Source: Owenweeksia sp.
GTDB taxonomy: Bacteria; Bacteroidota; Bacteroidia; Flavobacteriales; Schleiferiaceae
DNA: 64,000 nt
Direction of reading: 5' to 3'
Assembly: GCA_028285465.1 (NCBI GenBank)
Contig: JANQPD010000039.1
Coordinates: 1-64,000, forward strand
Positions 26,518 to 35,108 of this stretch are shown here, piece after piece (positions within the stretch are counted from its first letter, which is position 1; each line of letters begins with the position of its first letter). The translations under genes were made by a program, and so were the position numbers. Below the pieces are notes generated by a model that searched no databases, was not told where the DNA came from, and saw only the letters and a list, made by a program, of their open reading frames with translations.

Positions 26518-28017
26518 ATGAATAAACTTCCACCCCTGGTTTTAGTCCTCCTCCTGGTAGCTGCGTTTGCCTGCAGGCGGGAAGAAAGCATCCTGAACAG
26601 AGGCGTAAATTTACGTTTTTCTACCGATACCGTATACCTGGATACCGTTTTTACCACTGTAGGAAGCAGCACGTATACACTCAAAGTTTTTAATCCGGAA
26701 AGGGAGACGGTCCGTATCGATAATATACGTTTGGGACGCGGCAACGGTAGTGCTTTCAGATTGAATGTAGATGGTCGTGCTACAAAAAACATCAACAATG
26801 TAGAAATACTGGCCGAAGACAGTATTTACATCTTCGTGGAAGTTACCGCTCCCGAGATCAATGGCAACGACCTGATCTATGCCGACAGCATTATCTTTAC
26901 CAATAAAGGCACCGTACAACATGTAGATCTATTGACGCTTTCGAGGGATGTCTATTTCCACAAGCCCAATCGCTTTTTGGTATTGGGCAACCCGCCAAAC
27001 CTAACTACACTTCCCTACTCGCTGATCGACTGCAACGACATCTGGATGAACGATAAGCCCCATGTGATATATGGCTATGCCATTATAGACAGCAATTGTA
27101 CACTTACCATAAACCCGGGTACAGAAGTATATTTTCACAACAACAGCGGCCTTTTAGTTGGCAATTTTTCTGAGTTACGGGTAGCAGAAAACGGGATTGC
27201 CGGATTGGATGACTCCGTAATTTTTGCAGGCGACCGGCTTGAACCTTTTTATGAAGATATACCGGGGCAATGGGGGGGGGTGCTAGGGGGTATTTACATC
27301 GCGCAGCGGGGTAAGGCCGTCATAAACATTGCCAACATTAAAAATGCCTCCACCGCAGTGCGGCTGGATTCTGCGTTTAATGCGGATCAATTGACCATCA
27401 CCAATTCTTACATTCTCAACTCTTCACGTGTAGGGCTCTTCGGAGGATACGGAAGCCTGGATGCCAAAAACCTGGTGATTGCCAACAGTGGCCTGCATTG
27501 TTTTTATGCCTTTGGAGGAAATTATGCATTCAGGCACACCACTTTTGCCAATTACTGGAATCAATCTACCCGTAATACATCTGCTGTATTGCTGACTAAC
27601 TTTATTGAATTCCAGGATGGCAATGGCGTAACACAACGCATTGTACGCGATATCGAGAACTGCTACTTTGGCAATTGCATCATTGATGGCAACAACAACC
27701 AGGAGTTTGGCCTGGCGCAAGATATGGGGGGCAGCATCAACTACTTTTTTAACCACGGCTTGCTGAAAGTAGACAACGACCCCGAAGAACGTGGTTTTGA
27801 TGTTAGCGATCAAAGCCTGTTCTCAAATGTGCTCATAAACCGCAACTCCGGCTTTATTGACCCGGGACTCAATCGATACGACCTGGACGCGGATGTTTCG
27901 CAGGCTATTGATCAGGGGAACACCCTGGATGGGCAATCTATAGGCAACGATATTTTAGGGCGTCTCCGCAACGTAGGGCAACCGGACCTGGGTGCCTACG
28001 AAAACCAGGGGAACTAA
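26518..28017 (+). CDS. lipoprotein with right-handed beta-helix (pectate-lyase-like) fold
   Basis: 499 residues, lipobox AAFAC (Cys19). An N-terminal all-beta part of about 130 residues is followed by parallel beta-helix repeats (rows such as GKAVINIANIKNASTAVRLDSA, shortened here by eye, and NQLTITNSYILN-like rungs), ending in the GRLRNVGQPDLGAYE motif typical of such secreted proteins. No catalytic residues recognised. The coding sequence contains a run of nine G at 27272-27280 (codons for W-G-G-V), a possible slippage site. Divergent from rpmE. Confidence 0.65.
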   Translation: MNKLPPLVLVLLLVAAFACRREESILNRGVNLRFSTDTVYLDTVFTTVGSSTYTLKVFNPERETVRIDNIRLGRGNGSAFRLNVDGRATKNINNVEILAEDSIYIFVEVTAPEINGNDLIYADSIIFTNKGTVQHVDLLTLSRDVYFHKPNRFLVLGNPPNLTTLPYSLIDCNDIWMNDKPHVIYGYAIIDSNCTLTINPGTEVYFHNNSGLLVGNFSELRVAENGIAGLDDSVIFAGDRLEPFYEDIPGQWGGVLGGIYIAQRGKAVINIANIKNASTAVRLDSAFNADQLTITNSYILNSSRVGLFGGYGSLDAKNLVIANSGLHCFYAFGGNYAFRHTTFANYWNQSTRNTSAVLLTNFIEFQDGNGVTQRIVRDIENCYFGNCIIDGNNNQEFGLAQDMGGSINYFFNHGLLKVDNDPEERGFDVSDQSLFSNVLINRNSGFIDPGLNRYDLDADVSQAIDQGNTLDGQSIGNDILGRLRNVGQPDLGAYENQGN

Positions 28018-28023
28018 TACTAG

Positions 28024-28704
28024 TCAGAAGATCATATACCCGAAAGAGAGCATCAAACCACCATACTGATCGTTGGCCTCACCTGTTTGGCCATTTACAG
28101 TAATGCCATCAAAATTGTCCGCTAGTGTATTGTGGAAGGTAGCCTCCAAAGCAAGGGTTGTGCGGTAGCTGGTCCTTAATTTCACGCCCAATCCGTAAAA
28201 GACATTCATCCCGCTATAGGCATTTACAAAGAATTCTGTCTCCTCGTTATAGATCCTCCGGGCGGCCGGATCTGTATCGTATGCAATAAAGCCCCCTCCA
28301 AACTTCAGGTAGGTCGTAAACTTGCGGGCATAACGGTACTTCCCGAAACGGATCAGGTGCATAAGTATATATGGGTTTACCTGTACCAGGTCAGTGCGGT
28401 TATAGATACCCCTTGACTGGTTGCTGTGGTTCGCATCGTCCATCACGGTCCAACCGTAACTGGCTTGTATGCCCATGGTAAACCAATCGTTGAAGTGATA
28501 CTGAGCAAAAGCGGTAAAATTGGGGCGCATTTCCTTCAACAATGCAGAGGTATTGGTAGTAGTCGCTATATCCGTGGCACTGTTTAAAGTACCTACCCCC
28601 AGGCCAAACTCCGTGTAACGGGTACGAGCCTGTCCCAATAGCAGTTGAGGAAAAAAAAGGATGCCCATGAGGCAGAAAAGAAAAAAGCGTTTCATCCTAT
28701 TCAT
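28024..28704 (-). CDS. outer-membrane beta-barrel protein (THC0290_0291/DUF6089-like)
   Basis: 226 residues; signal peptide ending near LLLGQ, then alternating beta-strands beginning YTEFGLGVGTLNSATD, a start seen in the THC0290_0291 and DUF6089 groups, and a C-terminal aromatic residue (GYMIF). Eight-strand barrel is likely; function unknown. ATG 28704 overlaps the yaaA stop (ATGA), so it is co-translated with yaaA; ATG 28695 is the alternative. Confidence 0.6.
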   Translation of the reverse strand: MNRMKRFFLFCLMGILFFPQLLLGQARTRYTEFGLGVGTLNSATDIATTTNTSALLKEMRPNFTAFAQYHFNDWFTMGIQASYGWTVMDDANHSNQSRGIYNRTDLVQVNPYILMHLIRFGKYRYARKFTTYLKFGGGFIAYDTDPAARRIYNEETEFFVNAYSGMNVFYGLGVKLRTSYRTTLALEATFHNTLADNFDGITVNGQTGEANDQYGGLMLSFGYMIF

Positions 28705-29468
28705 TTTTTTAGATGCCGGTGGAATATCAATTTGTCTACAGTGGAGCCTGGCTCGTAGAAGGCGTACCCTTCCAGGTTAAAACCGGGCAACAACTGTGGA
28801 TCATTTACTTTGTTTTGCACAATATACCGTGCCATAAGGCCCCGGGCCTTTTTAGCAAAGAAACTAATCACTTTGAATGTTCCTTTGCTATAGTCCAGGA
28901 ATTCAACGTCAATAACGCGATTTTTTGGTTTTGCAACATGTATGGCCTTAAAATATTCCTGGCTGGCCAGGTTCAGCAAGACCTCCTCTTCAGGTATTTC
29001 TTTCAAATAGGTGGCCAGAGAGGTTTTCCAAAAAGCATACAAATTTGTTTTGCGGTTTACCCGTAAAGGTGTGCCCATTTCAAGCCGGTAAGGTTGAACC
29101 AGGTCGGTAGGTTTTAAAACGCCATATAAACCACTCAAAATACGCAAATGCTCGCTGGCAAATGTCATTTCTTCCTCGCTCCATTCTGCTGCCTGTAGCC
29201 CCTGGTATACATCCCCGGTAAAAGCCAGTGCCGCCTGCCTGGCGTTTTCCGAACTGTGTCCTTCCGTCCACTGCTGGTTGCGGCTAAAATTCAGGCCTGC
29301 CAGGTTTTCGCTGATGTTTTGCAACGCCATTAATTTTTTAGCCGTCTTTTTTCTAAGGGCCTCGTTGATCATAGCCGCCTTTTCCAGGTAAACAGGCTGT
29401 GTGGCGGGACCTATACGAAGCGCACTTTCAAAATCTAAAGACTTGGCAGGAGATAAAAATGCAATCAT
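28701..29468 (-). CDS. yaaA: peroxide stress protein YaaA
   Basis: 255 residues, the usual family length. MIAFLSPAKSLDF, LYGVLKPTDLVQPYRLEMGT and VISFFAKKARGLMARYI are hallmark blocks of YaaA (DUF328/UPF0246), a cytoplasmic DNA-binding protein that lowers free iron and oxidative damage in E. coli. Its -7 element is 4 nt from the ATG. Confidence 0.93.
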   Translation of the reverse strand: MIAFLSPAKSLDFESALRIGPATQPVYLEKAAMINEALRKKTAKKLMALQNISENLAGLNFSRNQQWTEGHSSENARQAALAFTGDVYQGLQAAEWSEEEMTFASEHLRILSGLYGVLKPTDLVQPYRLEMGTPLRVNRKTNLYAFWKTSLATYLKEIPEEEVLLNLASQEYFKAIHVAKPKNRVIDVEFLDYSKGTFKVISFFAKKARGLMARYIVQNKVNDPQLLPGFNLEGYAFYEPGSTVDKLIFHRHLKK

Positions 29469-29472
29469 GCTT

Positions 29473-29480
29473 CAAATGTA
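29473..29480 (-). promoter_or_regulatory. -7 element (TACATTTG) of yaaA
   Basis: Exact TAnnTTTG match 4 nt upstream of the ATG; predicts a leaderless message as for dinB, pyrE and yicC. Confidence 0.45.
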
Positions 29481-29506
29481 TGAAAGGCCGGCATATAGGT
29501 AACATC

Positions 29507-29548
29507 TAAAAAAAGATACCCCCCATCAGTATAGCCGACAGGGGGTAT
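29507..29548 (-). terminator. intrinsic terminator of the MORN-like gene
   Basis: ATACCCCC/GGGGGTAT stem with T7 tail on the minus strand, 21 bp after the stop at 29569. Confidence 0.75.
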
Positions 29549-29568
29549 TTTACTATGGTCAATGATGT

Positions 29569-29934
29569 TTACTTCTCAGCCAGCAGGCTTCTCTCCTCTA
29601 TCTTCCATTTATGAGAATCCATAAGGCGATTATCGGTGTAAACCAACTCGTAGAGCGTACCTCCATCTTCTGAATACACAATCCAGGTACCCTCTTTTTT
29701 GCCTTCTTTAAAAAAGGCTTTGATCTTAATACTTCCATCCGTACGATATTCGGTCCAGTTTCCGTCAAGCTTACCTTTAAGGTAATAGCCCGTCTCTTTT
29801 ACATTACCGTCATCGTAGTAATTTGTAATTTTAACACGCTGCCCTTCTCTTTCGTAGGTAGCGGGTTTTTGTGCTTGCAAAGCCATAATGCTCATCGCCA
29901 TCATGGCAACCAAAAAAATTCTTACTCTCTTCAT
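29569..29934 (-). CDS. secreted MORN-repeat (YwqK-like) protein
   Basis: 121 residues with a signal peptide (MALQAQ). Two to three MORN/YwqK-type repeats follow: NYYDDGNVKETGYYLKGKLD, GNWTEYRTDGSIKIKAFFKE, GKKEGTWIVYSEDGG. These form beta-hairpins and usually mediate binding; function unknown. Monocistronic, between its own promoter and terminator. Confidence 0.75.
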   Translation of the reverse strand: MKRVRIFLVAMMAMSIMALQAQKPATYEREGQRVKITNYYDDGNVKETGYYLKGKLDGNWTEYRTDGSIKIKAFFKEGKKEGTWIVYSEDGGTLYELVYTDNRLMDSHKWKIEERSLLAEK

Positions 29935-29958
29935 GGCTTCTAATTAATTTTAACTTTA

Positions 29959-29966
29959 CAAATATA
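29959..29966 (-). promoter_or_regulatory. -7 element (TATATTTG) of the MORN-like gene
   Basis: Exact TAnnTTTG match 24 nt before the ATG. Confidence 0.5.
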
Positions 29967-30052
29967 ACACTTATTTAAATAATGGGTAACATTTGCTTAA
30001 CATTGAGTTAACATAAGAGGGCAAAAAACTAATCCTTAATGCTTTACGGCAT

Positions 30053-30081
30053 AAAAAAAGCCGCGTAAGCGGCTTTCTTTT
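30053..30081. terminator. intrinsic terminator of the lipocalin-like gene
   Basis: AAAGCCGC-GTAA-GCGGCTTT with a T7 tail on the minus strand, 27 bp after the stop at 30103. Confidence 0.8.
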
Positions 30082-30102
30082 ATCTTACTCGACGAACCGG
30101 GA

Positions 30103-30621
30103 TCAGCGGACAAAGGTGAGTTCCGTATCCACTACAATACTCAGCACACCCACCGCCTGAGTGATCTGCGCTTTGTACACTTGTTTGTTCTCTTCATTCA
30201 AAACTACCTCCCAGGTGGTCGTTTCCCCGTCCTCCGTGATGAAGATCCTGTCTTCGCTGGAATTTAACACCCACTCTCCCATGCCAGATTGCTGCACGGG
30301 TATGGGTGTAGGCGTTCCCGTACCCAAGTCTGCCTCTGCCGTAAAACTATACGTATATTCTATGGCGTTAGGATTCAGGGTAATCTCATGCGAACCCAAT
30401 ACATTTGTTCCTTCTCCGGACACATCAATCGGGTTAAACGGATCTAAGGGGTTAGGAATAGAAGCCTCATACAGCACCCTATCCAGTTGCCATTCTCCCT
30501 CCAGGCGTTGTTCATAGGTAGGGGGAGTAGGTTGCGGATTGTTATTATTGTTGTTGTCATCGTCTTTGTTGCAGGCCATAAAGGCCAAACCTGCCAACGC
30601 AAAAAGCATGTATTTTCTCAT
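30103..30621 (-). CDS. lipocalin-like lipoprotein
   Basis: 172 residues, lipobox AFMAC (Cys17), followed by an acidic and Asn-rich linker (KDDDNNNNNN) that tethers the domain. LEGEWQLDRVLYEA begins a small beta-barrel like those annotated as lipocalin-like in Bacteroidota. Ligand unknown. A -7-like TATCTTTA lies at about 30658-30665. Confidence 0.6.
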   Translation of the reverse strand: MRKYMLFALAGLAFMACNKDDDNNNNNNPQPTPPTYEQRLEGEWQLDRVLYEASIPNPLDPFNPIDVSGEGTNVLGSHEITLNPNAIEYTYSFTAEADLGTGTPTPIPVQQSGMGEWVLNSSEDRIFITEDGETTTWEVVLNEENKQVYKAQITQAVGVLSIVVDTELTFVR

Positions 30622-30665
30622 AAGGGTATGGGTTTACTTAATTGTTTTTGAACGGTATAAAGATA

Positions 30666-31367
30666 TTAAACATCTCTGAGTGAAAAACACACGCCTGGTT
30701 TCTGATCCGGTTGAAAAACAAAGTACAACAGCTTCTCAGCGACCAGGCCCGGGCTTGCCAGCTCATTGTTTTGCTTATATTCTATAAAGCGTTCTTTCTC
30801 CGGGAACAAGCTTGCATCTACTGCACGGATCTCACCTTGCATGGGTGTATCTACCACTCCTGGCGCAACCGCCATGCAATGTACCAGGGGGTGATCCCGT
30901 TGCATTACTTCCGTAAACATATTCAAAGCCGCCTTGCTGGCACAGTAAGTACTCCAACCGGATACAGGATATTGTGCCGCCCCTGAACTGATGTTCAAAA
31001 CTATCCGCTTGTCTGCAAATTGTCCTGTTTGCTGAATAAAAAAAGTGCACAAAACAGAGGGAGCCGTCACATTTATATGGTAAACCCCTTCGATATTAGC
31101 TGCGCTTAACTGTCCTACGGGCTTTATCTCTCCCAAGGTCGCGGCATTATTTATAAGCACCAAATTTTCGGCTTCGGGGGCTACTTCAAACCGGAATGCT
31201 TTTACCTGATCCAGATCAGCCAGGTCGACTTTATAATGTGTGTAGGATTTGTGTCTTATCGTTTGCGTACGCGCTATCCCGCTTACCAGGTGCCCCTGGC
31301 CAAGCAACCGCATGGCGAGGGCGTAGCCAATACCTGAACTGGTGCCGCTTATAAAGAACTGGTACAC
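30666..31367 (-). CDS. SDR family oxidoreductase (sepiapterin-reductase-like)
   Basis: 233 residues. The NAD(P)-binding motif SGTSSGIG is at the N-terminus, NNAATLGE at about 74, the catalytic Ser (LNISSGAA) and YCASK, and APGVVDTPMQ, all as in classical short-chain dehydrogenases of the YueD/sepiapterin group. The substrate is unknown. It lies 1 bp after the cystathionine gamma-synthase stop, so they form an operon. Confidence 0.85.
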   Translation of the reverse strand: MYQFFISGTSSGIGYALAMRLLGQGHLVSGIARTQTIRHKSYTHYKVDLADLDQVKAFRFEVAPEAENLVLINNAATLGEIKPVGQLSAANIEGVYHINVTAPSVLCTFFIQQTGQFADKRIVLNISSGAAQYPVSGWSTYCASKAALNMFTEVMQRDHPLVHCMAVAPGVVDTPMQGEIRAVDASLFPEKERFIEYKQNNELASPGLVAEKLLYFVFQPDQKPGVCFSLRDV

Positions 31368-31368
31368 T

Positions 31369-32535
31369 TTATATGGAGGCTAGGGCCTGATCCAAATCGC
31401 GTATCAGGTCTGCTTCATCTTCAATACCTACACTTAAGCGGATAAGGGCGTCTACCACACCCGTCTTTTCGCGCTCCTCTTTGGGAATACTGGCATGGGT
31501 CATGCTCGCAGGATGTCCGGCAAGGCTTTCCACCCCTCCCAAACTCTCGGCCAGCGTAAATACCTTCAGTTCCGAAACCACTTTAATGGTATCCGGTAAG
31601 GTGCCGCTCTTTACAGTAAAACTGATCATGCCTCCGAAATCCTTCATTTGTCTTTTTGCCACCTCGTGATTTGGATGCGTCTCAAAGCCCGGCCAATACA
31701 CCTTGTCTACCTTATCGTGCCCGACCAGAAAATGCGCTATAGCCCGGCCATTCTCACAATGGCGTTGCATGCGTACATGTAGGGTTTTAATGCCGCGTAG
31801 CACCAAAAAGGCATCCATAGGCCCGCAAACGGCCCCGCTACTGTTTTGTATAAAGTAAAGCTTTTCGGCCAAAGCCTCATCTTTAACGGCCAGAAGCCCC
31901 AGTACTACATCCGAATGGCCTCCTAAATATTTGGTTGCGGAATGCATTACGATATCAGCTCCCTGCTCCAAGGGGCGCTGCAAATACGGGGTAGCAAAAG
32001 TGTTATCCACCACTAAAAGCGCAGTATTCTCCTTCGCTATTTTGGCCATTGCCTCAATATCTACAACGTTCATCATGGGGTTGGTAGGGGTTTCTACCCA
32101 GATGAGCCTGGTATTGGCATTAACCCGGGCTGCCACCTCAGCAGCGTCTCCCATAGGTACAAAGTGAAACACAATGCCATATTGCTCAAAAATTTTGGTA
32201 AACAAGCGGTATGTGCCTCCGTACAGATCATTAGTGGAGATTACTTCATCACCCGGCTTCAGCGTTTTGATCACACAATCTATAGCGGCCAGCCCACTCC
32301 CGAAGGCGAGCCCGAAATTCCCTCCTTCGATAGCCGCGATGCTATTTTCCAGGGCATGGCGCGTGGGGTTGCCACTACGCGAATACTCATAGCCTTTATG
32401 CTCGCCCGGTGCGGTTTGCGCATACGTGCTGGTTTGGTATATCGGAGGCATTACCGAACCGTAAGCCGCGTCAGGCTGCTGCCCGCCATGTATGGTTAGT
32501 GTGTTGAAATTTAGGTTTTTAGTATTCTCCGCCAT
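31369..32535 (-). CDS. metB: cystathionine gamma-synthase / gamma-lyase
   Basis: 388 residues of the Cys/Met metabolism PLP family. PPIYQTSTYAQ, YEYSRSGNPTRHALE, the PLP lysine in HSATKYLGGHSD, and the C-terminal SLGGVESLAGHPASMTHA are present. The Glu in place of a bulky residue around the substrate site cannot be judged by eye, so synthase versus lyase is open. Promoter TACCTTTG at 32557-32564. Confidence 0.88.
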   Translation of the reverse strand: MAENTKNLNFNTLTIHGGQQPDAAYGSVMPPIYQTSTYAQTAPGEHKGYEYSRSGNPTRHALENSIAAIEGGNFGLAFGSGLAAIDCVIKTLKPGDEVISTNDLYGGTYRLFTKIFEQYGIVFHFVPMGDAAEVAARVNANTRLIWVETPTNPMMNVVDIEAMAKIAKENTALLVVDNTFATPYLQRPLEQGADIVMHSATKYLGGHSDVVLGLLAVKDEALAEKLYFIQNSSGAVCGPMDAFLVLRGIKTLHVRMQRHCENGRAIAHFLVGHDKVDKVYWPGFETHPNHEVAKRQMKDFGGMISFTVKSGTLPDTIKVVSELKVFTLAESLGGVESLAGHPASMTHASIPKEEREKTGVVDALIRLSVGIEDEADLIRDLDQALASI

Positions 32536-32556
32536 GATGTATTTTTAATTAAAGCC

Positions 32557-32564
32557 CAAAGGTA
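32557..32564 (-). promoter_or_regulatory. -7 element (TACCTTTG) of the metB operon
   Basis: Exact TAnnTTTG match on the minus strand, 21 nt before the ATG at 32535. Confidence 0.45.
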
Positions 32565-32584
32565 TAAAACGAAGACCCGTTGAG

Positions 32585-33610
32585 ATGGATGAAACGCATG
32601 GTTTTCCAATACGGGCACGGCCCTGTATCCCCTTACTTAACAGCAAGACCCTTTCCTTTTACACTTTACACGCCAAACCCACTCCATCCATTAGCTTTGC
32701 CGAAATTTTAGCTTTGCCCCTATCTTCAAAAAAACTATACGCACACGCGGCTCTTTTTGCCGTTGCCCTTATTTACGGCCTGAACTATAGTATTGCCAAA
32801 GATGTGATGGAAGGGTACGTAGCGCCCAGCGGGTTCATTCTCATCCGTGCCCTTGGAGCCACTTCACTTTTTTGGCTCTTGTCAGCTTTTCTACACAGGG
32901 AAAAACTGGCGCAAAAAGATCTGCTGCGGGTAGCCCTGGGAGGTGCACTGGGTGTCGCCATCAACCAATTGTTTTTCTTCAACGGTTTACACCTTACCAC
33001 CCCCATTTCTGCTTCAGTTATTATGACCACGAACCCCATAATGGTGCTTATTCTTTCTACCATTGCTTTGAGGGTGCCACTAAGTCCGGCACGGATCATA
33101 GGCATTGCATTGGGGATGTCCGGGGCTTTGTTTTTAATTACCCGTGGAGGCGATCTCAGTAGCCTTTTCACAAGCGATGCCGCTCTGGGCAACCTCTTCA
33201 TACTGATCAACGCCCTTTCGTACGCAGCATACCTGGTTACAGTAAAGCCGCTCATGGGCAGGTATAAAGCCCTGACCGTGATCAAATGGGTGTTTTTGTT
33301 TGGTACACTCTACGTGCTGCCCTTTGGCTACACACAATTAGCGGCTGTAGATTGGGGAAACATGCCTCCGTTTATCGCCTGGGAGATAGTGTTTGTAGTG
33401 GTCTGCACCACCTTTTTGGCTTACCTACTCAATATTTATGCGTTGAAAACAGTAAGCAGCACCACCGTTAGTTTTTACATTTACCTGCAACCCCTGGTGG
33501 CTACATTGGCTGCACTCGCCCTGGGCAAAGACCAGCTCAGCTTTGTATTGCTCATCAGCGCAGCGCTTATTTTTAGCGGGGTTTATATGGTATCTTTCTA
33601 CAAACGTTGA
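32585..33610 (+). CDS. EamA/DMT family transporter
   Basis: Up to 341 residues with ten transmembrane helices in two EamA halves (ALIYGLNYSIAKDVMEGYVA... and the second half from about residue 195). Exporter of small metabolites; the substrate is unknown. The start is uncertain: ATG 32585 adds some 50 polar residues without family likeness and would place two TAGCTTTG elements (32692-32699, 32709-32716) inside the gene; TTG 32714 gives the usual short N-terminus before LYAHAALFAVALIYG. Confidence 0.85.
   Translation: MDETHGFPIRARPCIPLLNSKTLSFYTLHAKPTPSISFAEILALPLSSKKLYAHAALFAVALIYGLNYSIAKDVMEGYVAPSGFILIRALGATSLFWLLSAFLHREKLAQKDLLRVALGGALGVAINQLFFFNGLHLTTPISASVIMTTNPIMVLILSTIALRVPLSPARIIGIALGMSGALFLITRGGDLSSLFTSDAALGNLFILINALSYAAYLVTVKPLMGRYKALTVIKWVFLFGTLYVLPFGYTQLAAVDWGNMPPFIAWEIVFVVVCTTFLAYLLNIYALKTVSSTTVSFYIYLQPLVATLAALALGKDQLSFVLLISAALIFSGVYMVSFYKR
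32692..32716 (+). promoter_or_regulatory. tandem TAGCTTTG elements at the EamA gene
   Basis: Two exact TAnnTTTG matches within the 11-bp direct repeat TTAGCTTTGCC (32691 and 32708). If used, the transcript would start inside the longest frame and support the TTG start at 32714. Confidence 0.3.
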
Positions 33611-33615
33611 TTGTT

Positions 33616-33623
33616 TACTTTTG
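33616..33623 (+). promoter_or_regulatory. -7 element (TACTTTTG) of yicC
   Basis: Exact TAnnTTTG match 5 nt before ATG 33629. Confidence 0.5.
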
Positions 33624-33628
33624 CCCGC

Positions 33629-34498
33629 ATGGCGCACATTTATTCCATGACCGGTTTTGGCAAAGCCAGCGTGCAGCTCTCCGGCAAAAAAATCACCTGT
33701 GAGGTAAAAAGCCTCAACTCCAAGCAAACCGACCTGAACTTAAGGTTGCCTTCCGCATACCGGGAAAAGGAGGGGGAGCTCAGAAAGATCGCTGCCGAAC
33801 AGTTGCAACGCGGCAAGATCGACCTCAGTGTATACAGTGAGATCACCGGGGCCGAGAAAGCACCCGAGATCAATATGGTACTGGCAGAGCATTACCTTAC
33901 CCAACTGAAGCAATTGGCCACCAAAGGCCATATTGAAGGCGACTACATCGGCACCCTCTTGCGTATGCCTGACATTATGCAAACGCCCAGCGAAGAGATA
34001 GATGAAGAAGAATGGAAAAGTGTTTTTACCTGCGTGCATGAAGCGATCGAAAAACTAAAAGAGCACCGGGCAGCCGAAGGTAAGGCACTGGCTGATGACC
34101 TCAATGTACGTTTACGCGAAATAGACCTCCGCCAAAAAGCTACACCCAAGTACGAGGAAGCACGTATCAGCCGGATAAAAGAAAAGCTAAGCCGTGCCCT
34201 GGCCGAGCTCAGGGAAGAACCCGATCAGAACCGCTACGAACAGGAACTGATCTACTACCTGGAAAAGCTGGACATCACCGAAGAGAAAGTACGCCTAAGT
34301 GCGCACTTGAATTATTTTGAAGAATTGCTCAGAGAAGGTGGTGTAGTAGGAAAGAAACTTGGGTTTGTGGCCCAGGAAATTGGCCGGGAGATAAATACCA
34401 TGGGCAGCAAAGCCAACCATGCCGGCATGCAAAAACTGGTAGTGGAAATGAAAGATGAACTTGAAAAAATTAAAGAGCAGGTCCTGAATATTCTCTAA
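33629..34498 (+). CDS. yicC: YicC family endoribonuclease
   Basis: 289 residues from ATG 33629. MTGFGKASVQLSGKKITCEVKSLNSK, trimmed here to its key part MTGFG...NSK, is the family N-terminus; the C-terminal DUF1732 segment reads GKKLGFVAQEIGREINTMGSKAN. YicC proteins are RNases implicated in small-RNA turnover. Directly upstream of gmk (19 bp), the arrangement seen across bacteria. The start is supported by the promoter 5 nt before it. Confidence 0.92.
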   Translation: MAHIYSMTGFGKASVQLSGKKITCEVKSLNSKQTDLNLRLPSAYREKEGELRKIAAEQLQRGKIDLSVYSEITGAEKAPEINMVLAEHYLTQLKQLATKGHIEGDYIGTLLRMPDIMQTPSEEIDEEEWKSVFTCVHEAIEKLKEHRAAEGKALADDLNVRLREIDLRQKATPKYEEARISRIKEKLSRALAELREEPDQNRYEQELIYYLEKLDITEEKVRLSAHLNYFEELLREGGVVGKKLGFVAQEIGREINTMGSKANHAGMQKLVVEMKDELEKIKEQVLNIL

Positions 34499-34517
34499 AG
34501 CTGCTTTCTCCGTATTT

Positions 34518-35108
34518 ATGGATACTACTGCGCATACGCCTCAGGGCAAACTCATTATTTTTTCCGCACCGAGCGGTTCGGGCAAAACCACGCTTGTACA
34601 CCACCTCCTGACCCAGAAAGAGCTCGGCCTTGCCTTTAGCATTTCTGCTACCAGCAGGCCTGCCCGTGGAGAAGAGGTAAATGGGAAAGACTATTATTTT
34701 CTCTCAGAAGAAGCATTTAAACAACGCGTCTTTAACGGGGATTTCCTGGAATGGGAAGAAGTGTATTCCGGCACGCTTTATGGCACCTTGCGTTCCGAGG
34801 TAGAACGCATCTGGGCGGAGGGCAAAACGGTGATCTTCGACATGGACGTGGTAGGCGGGCTCAACCTGAAATCGCTTTACGGGGATAAAGCCCTGGCGGT
34901 ATTTGTAAAACCACCCAGCATGGAGGTGCTGGAAGAACGGCTGCGCGGCAGGGCTACCGACAGTGACGATAAAATCCGGCAGCGCCTGGCCAAAGCCCGT
35001 AAAGAATTGGGGCGTGCCGACCGCTTTGACCATATTTTGCTGAACAAGGACCTGGACACCGCCAAACAGGAAGCCACTCAATTAGTAAAGCTGTTTTTGG
35101 GAAAATGA
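34518..35108 (+). CDS. gmk: guanylate kinase
   Basis: 196 residues. P-loop SAPSGSGKTTLV, then SISATSRPARGEEVNGKDYYF with the GMP-binding residues, typical of Gmk. It phosphorylates GMP to GDP. Its stop overlaps the nadD start by 4 bp (ATGA). Confidence 0.97.
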   Translation: MDTTAHTPQGKLIIFSAPSGSGKTTLVHHLLTQKELGLAFSISATSRPARGEEVNGKDYYFLSEEAFKQRVFNGDFLEWEEVYSGTLYGTLRSEVERIWAEGKTVIFDMDVVGGLNLKSLYGDKALAVFVKPPSMEVLEERLRGRATDSDDKIRQRLAKARKELGRADRFDHILLNKDLDTAKQEATQLVKLFLGK

